Shown in pieces: positions 17,264 to 24,614 of a stretch of 64,000 nucleotides of DNA (positions are counted from its first letter, which is position 1; every line of letters begins with the position of its first letter). The notes below the pieces were generated by a model, which did not search any database, was not told the origin of the DNA, and saw only the letters and a program-made list of their open reading frames with translations. The translations under genes were made by a program, and so were the position numbers. Origin of the DNA: Methanoculleus taiwanensis (GTDB lineage Archaea; Halobacteriota; Methanomicrobia; Methanomicrobiales; Methanoculleaceae); NCBI RefSeq assembly GCF_004102725.1, contig NZ_LHQS01000001.1, forward strand, positions 787,327 to 851,326, in the 5' to 3' direction.

Positions 17264-18053
17264 CCATGTCGAAGGGGGTCGGAATGCTCGTCCGGGTATT
17301 CCTGTAGATCTCGTCTGCGAGCTGCCGGTAGACGTCCGCCTGGGCGGAGTCGGGGGCATACTCGATGACCGTCTGCTTATTCAGCTCGGCGAGCTGGACG
17401 ATCCGGTCGCGTGGGATGTACGCTATCAGGGAAGAGTTGATCCGCCGGGCGAACTCTTCCACGAGATCGCGTTCCCCTTCGATATTCTTCGCGTTGCAGA
17501 TGACGCCGCCGAGCCTGCAGCCGTTTCTGACCCTCTTCGAGAGGCGGGCGATTGCTTTCGCGATATTGTTTGCCGCATAGATCGACATCAGTTCGCCTGA
17601 GGTGACGAGGTAGACCTCCTCGGCGTAGTTCTCCCGCATCGGCATGGCAAAACCCCCGCAGACGACGTCGCCGAGGACGTCGTAGACGATCACGTCGCCG
17701 TCGAGAGCGCCAAGCCGTTCCAGGAGCTGGAAGGTTGCGATGATCCCGCGCCCTGCGCACCCGATCCCGGGTTCGGGTCCGCCCGCCTCAACGCAGCGCA
17801 CGCCCGAGAACCCGGGGTAGACGACGTCGTCCACGGTGAGATTTGCATCTCCCCGCTCACGGATGAGGTCGAGCACGGTCGGAATCCACGTTCCGTGCAT
17901 CAGCATGCGGGTGCTGTCGTGCTTCGGATCACAGCCGATCTGCAGGATCTCAAGGCCGCTTTTAGCCAGTGCTGCCGAAAGGTTAGCCGACGTAGTGGAT
18001 TTGCCGATGCCACCTTTCCCGTAGAGGGCGATCTGTTTCATCTGAGAACCCAT
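17223..18053 (-). CDS. NifH-like Fe protein (nitrogenase-like reductase ATPase)
   Basis: 276 residues from the ATG at 18053 (an internal Met 12 bases on, [11 protein letters not shown], is equally good by homology). P-loop GKGGIGKST at ~12-20, switch GCDPKHDST at ~40-48, cluster ligand Cys99 within the PGIGCAGRG loop next to Arg102, and cluster ligand Cys132 in [10 protein letters not shown] are all present, so the bridging [4Fe-4S] cluster and ATP-driven electron delivery should work. It is expected to be a homodimer that reduces the D/K-type component 1. No nifI, nifB, nifE/N or cfb genes are nearby. The family also includes CfbC (F430 synthesis), BchL and methylthio-alkane reductase H; which branch this is needs a tree. 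Confidence 0.93.
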   Translation of the reverse strand: MGSQMKQIALYGKGGIGKSTTSANLSAALAKSGLEILQIGCDPKHDSTRMLMHGTWIPTVLDLIRERGDANLTVDDVVYPGFSGVRCVEAGGPEPGIGCAGRGIIATFQLLERLGALDGDVIVYDVLGDVVCGGFAMPMRENYAEEVYLVTSGELMSIYAANNIAKAIARLSKRVRNGCRLGGVICNAKNIEGERDLVEEFARRINSSLIAYIPRDRIVQLAELNKQTVIEYAPDSAQADVYRQLADEIYRNTRTSIPTPFDMDELEAFALESVQV

Positions 18054-18075
18054 CTGTAATGCGCTCGCTCTCCTC

Positions 18076-18086
18076 AAATAATTAAT
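18076..18086 (-). promoter_or_regulatory. TATA box for the nifH-like gene
   Basis: On the minus strand this reads ATTAATTATTT, centred 27-28 bases before the ATG at 18053. That spacing predicts a transcript beginning at the start codon, which is why 18053 is preferred. Confidence 0.5.
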
Positions 18087-18403
18087 CTGGATTTTCGTAA
18101 AGACAAGTGGATATGCATGACCCGGAGTATGCGGCGTCTCCGGCCTGCTGTTCCGATACGGGCGTATATCTGACCCTTTTTACTCTATCACCGTCTGCTC
18201 GGGCTCCCGGCGGCCACGCCGGGTGCGGCGGGCGGAGACCTTCTGCCCGGAACCGTCTTGCGCTTCTGCCGGTGCTGCGGAGCGGAGCGTCAAAACGTAC
18301 TCTCTCACATAAATAGCTTTGTCCTTCGTCAAACCAGGTCAGATGATTCCTTTTAGGGGACGGGCAACTGTGAGAACTCAGTTTAATATTCAGAGTCATA
18401 TAA
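18087..18403. other. Intergenic region with GC-rich hairpin and extra TATA-like boxes
   Basis: No convincing gene. The left part is GC-rich and contains a perfect stem CCCGGCG-GCCA-CGCCGGG at 18206-18223, preceded by a CTTTTTA tract (18175-18181). The right part is AT-rich with TATA-like stretches near 18307-18315 (ACATAAATAG) and 18382-18390 (GTTTAATATT). An ORF at 18107-18316 has no ribosome site or family similarity. Confidence 0.4.
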
Positions 18404-18420
18404 ATCGCTATATATTATCC
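18404..18420 (+). promoter_or_regulatory. TATA box upstream of the pseudo-peptidase gene
   Basis: ATCGCTATATATTATCC is a strong archaeal TATA match. Initiation near 18438-18442 would leave a leader of about 40 bases before the ATG at 18478. Confidence 0.5.
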
Positions 18421-18477
18421 AGAAGGTATATAATGGGCGAGTTAAAAACCTACGTACACCACAGGGGAACTGCGTAT

Positions 18478-19107
18478 ATGGACCCACACTACCGTTCACG
18501 ACTGATTGCCGTTGTCATCGCCATGATCGCCATCTGTTCGGCGTTTTCGGTCAGCCCGGTAGCTGGATTCCGACTGGAGAACAGGGATGGAAACGGCACC
18601 GGAGCAACACTTGCCGAAGCGCTGGTAATGCAGGAGAGCACCAAGATCGAGGAAGCGTTTCTGGAGAACGTGACCGTCTACATCGACAGCCGGAGCGACA
18701 AGTTTGAGCCGTACAAAAACTCATCCCTCGAGGGTTTTGTGAACGGTGTCTACAGTCTCGAGGAGGATGCGATATACCTCCGATCGGACTTAAATCCCGA
18801 GCGGGCGGACGAGACGCTCGTCCAGCAGGTCGGATTCCGGGTCTACCACCGGAAGGGGCTTGCAAAGAGCGATCTCCTCGCGTCGCTCACACCGGCATCC
18901 GGATCGTATCTCGACCGGATCTGCACCCTGCCGGGCGAGGTCACCGGGGCAACCGTCTTTGCAAATGCCTTCATGCTCTATTACACATCCCCCGAGCTCC
19001 TTGAGTCGGAGAACCCCGAGCTCTATGCCTACATCGACCTGCTCGTCGAGACGGGAGGGGATGCGGCGGTCGTCGACGACCTGTACCGCACCTCCGAGCC
19101 GGCGTGA
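18478..19107 (+). CDS. Secreted metallopeptidase-like protein, apparently inactivated
   Basis: 209 residues from the ATG at 18478, which has AGGGGAA eight bases upstream and directly starts a signal peptide (MDPHYRSRLIAVVIAMIAICSAFSV). The mature part looks like a small gluzincin-type zinc peptidase (ATLF/HExxH-like): a helix ADETLVQQVGFRVYHRKG, then FANAFMLYYTSPELLESENP near 161-180, where active relatives have HExxH and a downstream FAExF. Here HExxH is replaced by QQVGF (116-120) and the third-ligand Glu by Asn163, so zinc binding looks lost. It may be a pseudo-enzyme that binds a peptide or cell-wall partner. Family assignment is by pattern only. Confidence 0.6.
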   Translation: MDPHYRSRLIAVVIAMIAICSAFSVSPVAGFRLENRDGNGTGATLAEALVMQESTKIEEAFLENVTVYIDSRSDKFEPYKNSSLEGFVNGVYSLEEDAIYLRSDLNPERADETLVQQVGFRVYHRKGLAKSDLLASLTPASGSYLDRICTLPGEVTGATVFANAFMLYYTSPELLESENPELYAYIDLLVETGGDAAVVDDLYRTSEPA

Positions 19108-19505
19108 GGCTTTTTTCACGCTCTTTTCTCATTTGGGGACTCTTTTCTTTTTCCCGGGCTCTCCCCGATGCCGGGAGGCATGCTCTGCTCCGGTAAATTA
19201 TGCATGACCGTTGCCCATTCCGGGAAGAACGGCCAATCGATTATTACGCTGTGAAATGCCAGCCACATTGGATTTTTCCAGTACTTCTGAATCTATCCAG
19301 CAGAATTGAGTTATATTCTCGACCGTTCAATGATTCTTACGGGTCTGATTGCCTCTCGAGTGTCTGTGAGCCTCCCGATATTCGATTGAATCCTGGTGGG
19401 GCGGCGTTCATTCGGCTCCCGGCACGGGAAGAACCCACGCAGAACGGCGATCCCACGGGCAGGTCTGACCGGGAAAAATGAATCTGAAGGATCAAAGGCG
19501 ATAGA
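19108..19505. other. Intergenic region, lower GC, no gene seen
   Basis: Starts with T-rich tracts (CTTTTTTCACGCTCTTTTCTC, then CTCTTTTCTTTTTCCC) that can terminate the upstream gene. From about 19200 the composition becomes clearly less GC-rich than the surroundings, with TATA-like stretches near 19308-19320 (GAGTTATATTC). Short ORFs here lack ribosome sites and sensible protein character. It probably carries the promoter of the DUF4013 gene and possibly remnant sequence. Confidence 0.35.
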
Positions 19506-20180
19506 ATGTCAATGCAGTACGAAAGAATACTCCAGGATTCGTTTGATTTCACGAGCGACGCCCTCTGGGGGCGGTGGGTACGGTGGCTCCAGCTCGTTGC
19601 CTGTATTATTATCTTCCCGCTCATGTACGGGTACTTCGTCCGGATCATGCGGGGCGATACGCCGGCGCCGGAACTCAGCGGCTGGGGGAGGCTCTTTGTC
19701 GACGGCTTGAAACTGCTCGTCGTCTACCTCGTGTACGTCGGGTTCATAATCCTCATCGCGCTCGCCCTGATAGCAGGTGCCGGCATCCTCGGTGGGATCG
19801 GGAGCCCCGTCTATCTCGTTTCCGCTATCGCGGCAGGCGTTCTCTTCCTCCTCGTCTGGCTCGTAGCGCAGATGGCGGCGGTGCGGTTCTCGCGGGAGGA
19901 GTCGCTCCGGGAAGCGTTCAACATCTCCGCGATCCTCGGCCACATCCGCGCGATCGGGTGGGGATCGTATATCCTCTCCCAGGTTATCCTGCAGATCGTC
20001 CTTATGCTTGTCACAACGGTCCTGGTCTTTCTCGTCACCACCGTCACGAGTATTCTCGGGGTCGTGATAGGTTTTCTCGGTTTTGTTCTTCTCCCCATCT
20101 TCCTGCTCGTGCTCTATCCGGGGATCTACATCTTCCAGTACCGCTACAACACCCTCGTCTACGAGAGTGCGGCGGCGTGA
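19506..20180 (+). CDS. DUF4013 polytopic membrane protein
   Basis: 224 residues. The N-terminal ~15 residues are cytoplasmic (MQYERILQDSFDFTSDAL). About five or six membrane helices follow, with the DUF4013 hallmarks FPLMYGYFVRIMRG near 40-55 and a C-terminal YPGIYIFQYRYNTLVYESA. AAAGGCGA eight bases before the ATG at 19506 fixes the start; a Met at codon 3 is an alternative. DUF4013 proteins are common in methanogens and resemble glycerophosphoryl-diester-type membrane domains; no function is established. The next gene follows 57 bases later on the same strand. Confidence 0.85.
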   Translation: MSMQYERILQDSFDFTSDALWGRWVRWLQLVACIIIFPLMYGYFVRIMRGDTPAPELSGWGRLFVDGLKLLVVYLVYVGFIILIALALIAGAGILGGIGSPVYLVSAIAAGVLFLLVWLVAQMAAVRFSREESLREAFNISAILGHIRAIGWGSYILSQVILQIVLMLVTTVLVFLVTTVTSILGVVIGFLGFVLLPIFLLVLYPGIYIFQYRYNTLVYESAAA

Positions 20181-20237
20181 TCGGGTTCCCCGACTAACTC
20201 CGTTTTGATTTGCAGGTTGAGAAAACAGGTGAAGAGC

Positions 20238-21419
20238 ATGGCAGGCAACGCGTTTCACAAGTATTTGCTGGAGGAGCGGGAGAAGTGCGAAACACTCCTG
20301 AAAGATTCGGGAGCGTATGACAGGGTGCCGGAACAACGCAGTTCTGACCAGATCCACTGTTACCGAAAACTCGGATCCATCTATCTGTATTCCGGAGAGA
20401 CCGACCTTGCCGGACGGATGTTCTCCAACCTCTCCCTTTTCGGAACGGCCATCAAAAAATCCCGGTTCGACATCAAAGGGTTCAAAGAAGAAGATAAGAG
20501 CGATCTAAGTTTTCTCGTGATGATAGCAAAAGGAGAGATAGAGAATGCGATTTATCTCCTTCTTGCAGAGAAGAACCCGGATCAGGTTCACCGGCTCGTT
20601 ACGTGGGCGGCGGAGAACAGCGATCTTCCACCCGACTACGTCGGCGGGATGATAGGGGTCAAGGGCTATCAGGAGGTCGCCGTCGGATACCTCTGGCACG
20701 GCTACGCCCTGATCTGCCTCGGGCGGTACGGGGAGGCGCTTCCGCTGCTCACGCAGGTTATCCCGCTCTTCGTCCAGACCCGGAAGATGGGCATTGAGGT
20801 CTGGCAGAAGGTCGAGTATGCTCTCCCGAAAGCGCTCGTACCCCTCTGCGAGTTCAAACTCGATCCCACCGCCGACCGCCTGAAAGCGGCGCAGGAGGGG
20901 ATCGAAACCTACCTCAAAAGCCTGAAGATGTACCGTGATCGTCTCAGTGGCCTCCTCTACTACTTCCACCTCAAGAAGCAGTTCGCCGAGGTCTACGAGG
21001 CCGATCCGGCATCGTTCGTCCCGTCCTCCGGGAAGGAAGCGAAGCAGCCGATCGCGGCACCGGTCACCGGCCGGGAGAAGGATCCCGAAGGTATGATCGT
21101 CATGGTACTGACCCAGCTGGATCCGCCGAAGGTCTGGACGCTGGGATCGTTCGGGTGCTACGCGGAGTTCGAGGCGTTCACTGCATACGTCAGCTCCCTT
21201 GGCGGGTATCCGGCGCTCGAGGCATTGATGGACACCTATACCCTCGAAGAGCAGCAGGAGGCGCCGCCGCTTGTCGAGGAGTGCGAACGGCTTCTCCGGC
21301 TCCGGGATCTCGACCCGAAGGTCCGTGCCGTTGCGGAGGAGATCCTCTCGGCTCTGCGGACCGCGGTGCAGGAAGGTGCAATTCTGGACTGCACGGTGGT
21401 GGAGATCCACCAGGGGTAA
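20238..21419 (+). CDS. Helical-repeat (TPR-like) protein, unknown
   Basis: 393 residues from the ATG at 20238, which has AGGTGAAGAG just upstream; the longer ORF start lacks one. The protein is mostly amphipathic helices with TPR-like pairs, for example YLWHGYALICLGRYGEALPLLTQVIPLF, where the W-x-x-G-Y/A-L-x-x-L-G-R-Y-x-x-A-L spacing matches a TPR unit. There is no signal peptide or membrane segment. The C-terminal third (~300-393) is a separate acidic helical part. It could be a scaffold or toxin-immunity-like protein; nothing around it supports a specific role. It may share a transcript with the DUF4013 gene. Confidence 0.65.
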   Translation: MAGNAFHKYLLEEREKCETLLKDSGAYDRVPEQRSSDQIHCYRKLGSIYLYSGETDLAGRMFSNLSLFGTAIKKSRFDIKGFKEEDKSDLSFLVMIAKGEIENAIYLLLAEKNPDQVHRLVTWAAENSDLPPDYVGGMIGVKGYQEVAVGYLWHGYALICLGRYGEALPLLTQVIPLFVQTRKMGIEVWQKVEYALPKALVPLCEFKLDPTADRLKAAQEGIETYLKSLKMYRDRLSGLLYYFHLKKQFAEVYEADPASFVPSSGKEAKQPIAAPVTGREKDPEGMIVMVLTQLDPPKVWTLGSFGCYAEFEAFTAYVSSLGGYPALEALMDTYTLEEQQEAPPLVEECERLLRLRDLDPKVRAVAEEILSALRTAVQEGAILDCTVVEIHQG

Positions 21420-21561
21420 GGGCTGCTGTGAGGGATCGGTTCCAATCCCTTCCAGGCACGGTGCTATTCTGAATTACCTATTGGCCGGATGCACCAGCTT
21501 TTTCTGAGAGACGCCGACGACAATCCCGATAGCAAAAAGCGGTGCGCCCCGGCCGCCCGCC

Positions 21562-23019
21562 TCAGTCGAACCGCTTGAATATCCCAAGGAAGAGCATGAT
21601 CACCGGGATGATCTCAAGGCGCCCGATCCACATGATCATGATGAAGAGCACCTTTGCCGAGCCTGACATGTCGGGGGAGACGAACCCGGTGCTGATCCCG
21701 TTGTTGCACATCGCCGAGACGACCTCGAAGATGACGTTGCTCGACTCGAACCCGGTCGGCTGCAGGTGCATCACGACGACGGTGGCGATGAAGATCGTCA
21801 GGAAGTAGAGCATGATGATCAGCATGTTCCGCGAGACCTCGAGGTCGGCGATGTTCTTCGGGATGACCTTGCCTTCGTACTTGAACGGGACGAGCACCTT
21901 CCCCGAGACGAACATCCGCCGGAACCACCAGAGCAGGCTCTGCGTGCCGAGGACGACGCGGGAGAGTTTGATACCTCCGGCGGTGCTCCCGGACGCCCCG
22001 CCGATCACCATCAGCATCGAGAGGAAGAGCACCGTGACGCTTGCCCACTCGTTCGGCGAGGTGACCTGAAAACCGGTGCTCGTCGCGGCCGCGACCGACA
22101 TGAAGAGCGCCTGGCGGATCGCCGTCGGGGTATCGGCGAAGGTGAGGGTGACGAGATCCCAGGTGATGACTGCGATACCGAGCGCGATGAGGATGAAGAG
22201 CAGACGTGCTTGCGAGTCGGCGAAGAACTTCACGCCTTTTTTGTTGTACATATAGTAGTAGAGCTTGAACGGCAGGGCGCCGGCGATCATGACGGGGATG
22301 ATGAGGATCTCAAGAAGCGGGTTGTCGTAGTACGGGATCCCCGCCGAATGGACGGAGAACCCGCCGGTGGCGATCCCGACGAGCGCGATATTGACCGCGT
22401 CCCAGACCGGTATCCCGGAGAGGAGGATCAGCCCGACCGAGGCGGCCGTCAGGACGAGGTAGATCTTCCACATCTCAAACCCCGTCGCGACAACGCTCGG
22501 CATCAGCGCCTCGCTCCGTCCTTCCGACCGGTAGAGCCGGAACTGTGTCAGGCCCGTCCTGCTCGCCATGGCGATGGTGAATGCGACGATCCCGATACCG
22601 CCGAGCCACTGCATCAGCGACCGCCAGAAGAGCAGCGTCTTTGGCAGACCGTCGACATCGGGGACGAGGGTCAGGCCGGTATCCGTCCACCCCGACATCG
22701 CCTCAAAGACGCTGTCGAGGTAGGGCATGCCGACCCCGAGCGTGAACGGCAGCGCCCCGACGACGGCACAGATCAGCCAGATGATAGCGACCGCCATGAG
22801 GGCCGCGGAGAGGGGCGGTTCCCGTTCCCGGTGGGGAACCTTCGTGAGCAGCGTGCCGAGGAGAAAGAGGGTGATCGGAACCGATGCCATCGGGAGCAGC
22901 ATGTTCCACTCCTGATAGATCAGCGTGATAAGGAGCGGCACCGCTGTACCGATGCTGATAAATCGGAAGATATTGCCGATATCGGGTGCGATGATGGAGA
23001 ACTGCTCGACCCTGTCCAT
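21562..23019 (-). CDS. trkH: Trk-type potassium uptake membrane subunit
   Basis: 485 residues with about ten membrane helices arranged as four MPM repeats. Selectivity-filter regions are visible: GWTDTGLTLV, GIATGGFSVHSAGI, AATSTGFQVTSPNEW and CNNGISTGFVSPD. IGGASGSTAGGIKLSR is the TrkH signature loop. It moves K+ (with Na+ or H+) into the cell together with the NAD-binding regulator TrkA, which is not adjacent in this window. The start is the Met of MDRVEQFSIIAPDIGNIFRF. Monocistronic by appearance; the phosphoribulokinase gene upstream is 113 bases away. Confidence 0.95.
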   Translation of the reverse strand: MDRVEQFSIIAPDIGNIFRFISIGTAVPLLITLIYQEWNMLLPMASVPITLFLLGTLLTKVPHREREPPLSAALMAVAIIWLICAVVGALPFTLGVGMPYLDSVFEAMSGWTDTGLTLVPDVDGLPKTLLFWRSLMQWLGGIGIVAFTIAMASRTGLTQFRLYRSEGRSEALMPSVVATGFEMWKIYLVLTAASVGLILLSGIPVWDAVNIALVGIATGGFSVHSAGIPYYDNPLLEILIIPVMIAGALPFKLYYYMYNKKGVKFFADSQARLLFILIALGIAVITWDLVTLTFADTPTAIRQALFMSVAAATSTGFQVTSPNEWASVTVLFLSMLMVIGGASGSTAGGIKLSRVVLGTQSLLWWFRRMFVSGKVLVPFKYEGKVIPKNIADLEVSRNMLIIMLYFLTIFIATVVVMHLQPTGFESSNVIFEVVSAMCNNGISTGFVSPDMSGSAKVLFIMIMWIGRLEIIPVIMLFLGIFKRFD

Positions 23020-23132
23020 CGATAAAACAACGCTCTATCGCGTATTATCTCTTTTCTTGTAAGACTAACGAAAACCGGCGGGAACAGGCGGAGAGAGGGG
23101 ATACTTCCACCCCGTTCCTGCAGTCCCGCGGT

Positions 23133-24104
23133 TCAGGCACGATCGGGCGATGCCTCGATGAAGATCCTGCGGTTGATGATCTGCCAGGCGAGAATGAGCT
23201 GAACCGCCTCGCCCGCCGTCAGGTACGCATCGTCGGCGGCGAAATTGAGCGGGTGAATCTCGGTCTGATCCTCGATGTTCTCCTCAAGTTTCCCGATGAC
23301 GTCGCCGTTGAGTTCGCCGTCGAGCGTGAGCGCCCCCATGGGCCGGCCGTAGAGCTCGTCGACGGAATATTCGAGGAGGAAGTTTCTCTCCGAGAGCGAG
23401 AGGAGTGAGAAGAGATCGATCGAGAGATCGATATCCCGGATGCTCCGATCAAGCCTGCTCTGACAGAGCGATACCTGGTAGATGTTCCGTTCCTCGCTCA
23501 CCGCCCGCCCGTACTTCGAGTACGAGATCCTGATGATCGCATCGGCGAATGCGCACTGCGGGGCAACGTATCGCTCGTAATCGGGTCTGCGCCGGATCAT
23601 CTCCTGGACGACCGCCTCCGGCCGGTAGCCCCGCCGTTCAACGTCGCGTTTTATCTTCCAGGCACGCTTGACCTCGGGGTCGGGATCGACGTAGAGTTTG
23701 AAGTCGATGAGTTCCCGGAGGCGGGGCGTGAAGAAGGGGTGCAGCCCTTCGAGGATAACAATCTTGGTGGGTGAGAAGGGGACGGGGTCTTTGAAGGTGC
23801 CGTCGTCATGGTTGTACACCGGTTTTTGAATCGTTTCTCCGGCTTTCAGCGCCGTGACATGCTCTTCAAGAAGCTTGAACCGGTTCGCCTCCGGGACAAG
23901 CGGGGTGACCCCGAGCTCTGAGCGCTCCCGCCGGTCGAGCGAGTGGTAATCGTCGAGCGTGATAGTGGATACGAGTTCCTCCCCGAAGATCTGGCGTATT
24001 GTCCTGGTGAATGTCGTCTTTCCGGAACCGCTGTCTCCTGCGACCCCGATGATGAAGATATAGGGCGATGCTGCGATGGTATCCCTGAAATTCGCGGGCG
24101 GCAT
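23133..24104 (-). CDS. prk: Archaeal phosphoribulokinase
   Basis: 323 residues. P-loop GDSGSGKTTF at ~24-33, catalytic/substrate region TITLDDYHSLDRRER, KPVYNHDDGTF, VILEGLHPFFT and IKRDVERRGYRPEAV follow in the order of the phosphoribulokinase/uridine kinase family. It matches the archaeal PRK branch characterised in Methanospirillum hungatei, which phosphorylates ribulose-5-phosphate for a type III RuBisCO in the reductive hexulose-phosphate pathway. No RuBisCO, HPS or Fae gene is in this window, so the pathway cannot be confirmed locally. Uridine kinase is the alternative, but the length and the YNHDDGTF/LEGLHPFF blocks favour PRK. Confidence 0.88.
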   Translation of the reverse strand: MPPANFRDTIAASPYIFIIGVAGDSGSGKTTFTRTIRQIFGEELVSTITLDDYHSLDRRERSELGVTPLVPEANRFKLLEEHVTALKAGETIQKPVYNHDDGTFKDPVPFSPTKIVILEGLHPFFTPRLRELIDFKLYVDPDPEVKRAWKIKRDVERRGYRPEAVVQEMIRRRPDYERYVAPQCAFADAIIRISYSKYGRAVSEERNIYQVSLCQSRLDRSIRDIDLSIDLFSLLSLSERNFLLEYSVDELYGRPMGALTLDGELNGDVIGKLEENIEDQTEIHPLNFAADDAYLTAGEAVQLILAWQIINRRIFIEASPDRA

Positions 24105-24212
24105 TGTGAATTATGGGTTGGACGGTAGTCTATCGTTAAGATTTCGGTAGCGGGAACACGGAAGTGATCCGCACGAAAAAATGGTTCGGTAAATCGATCT
24201 CCTTTCGCTCTT

Positions 24213-24614
24213 TTACCGCCTGTTCGTCCAGAGATCGTGGACGTTGCAGTAGATCCGCGCCTTGACGTTTGTATCGTCGATCCAGGGAAACGTTGCCTCG
24301 GGCGGCCCTGTCGGGTCGAGTTTCTGGATAGAGAGGTACGGGCTTTTTCTGACCTCGACCCACTCGATGTGGTGTTCGGGTTGCATGGGGTGGGGCGTCG
24401 AACCGATCTTCACCCTGATGCCCTGGTCGGCCTTCTCGATCACCGGAACATGCTTCTCCGTAAGCCCTTTCTCATCCGTCTTCTCCGGGAGGCGCTGCCA
24501 CTCGCAGGTCGCCTCGCCGGTGCATATGGTGGCTTCGGGGCTGTCTCCGGAATGCGATACCTTCACCACGTCTCCTGTGGATGGGCACTTGTATAACTCC
24601 AGCAGTCTGCTCAT
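24213..24614 (-). CDS. Superoxide reductase (desulfoferrodoxin-like) with degenerate N-terminal domain
   Basis: 133 residues. The active Fe(His)4Cys centre is complete: Glu53-Lys54-His55 (TEKHVPV), His75 (STPHPM), His81/82 (EHHIEWVE), Cys123 and His126 (YCNVHDLW). It reduces superoxide to peroxide with electrons from rubredoxin. The N-terminal part should be a desulforedoxin FeCys4 knuckle (CxxC...CC). Here only Cys10, Cys31 and Cys37 remain (YKCPSTG, ICTGEATCEW), with a longer inserted loop, so that centre is probably lost. Its ATG overlaps the fprA stop in ATGA, which couples two oxygen-defence enzymes. Confidence 0.93.
   Translation of the reverse strand: MSRLLELYKCPSTGDVVKVSHSGDSPEATICTGEATCEWQRLPEKTDEKGLTEKHVPVIEKADQGIRVKIGSTPHPMQPEHHIEWVEVRKSPYLSIQKLDPTGPPEATFPWIDDTNVKARIYCNVHDLWTNRR

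Noticed and set aside
13064-18053. True nitrogen fixation (nif) operon
   Set aside because: No nifB, nifE/N or nifI genes; component-1 proteins too short; no FeMo-co ligand signature.
21766-23025. 419-codon plus-strand ORF opposite trkH
   Set aside because: Antisense shadow; extremely rich in Asp/Arg/His, opposite hydrophobic helices.
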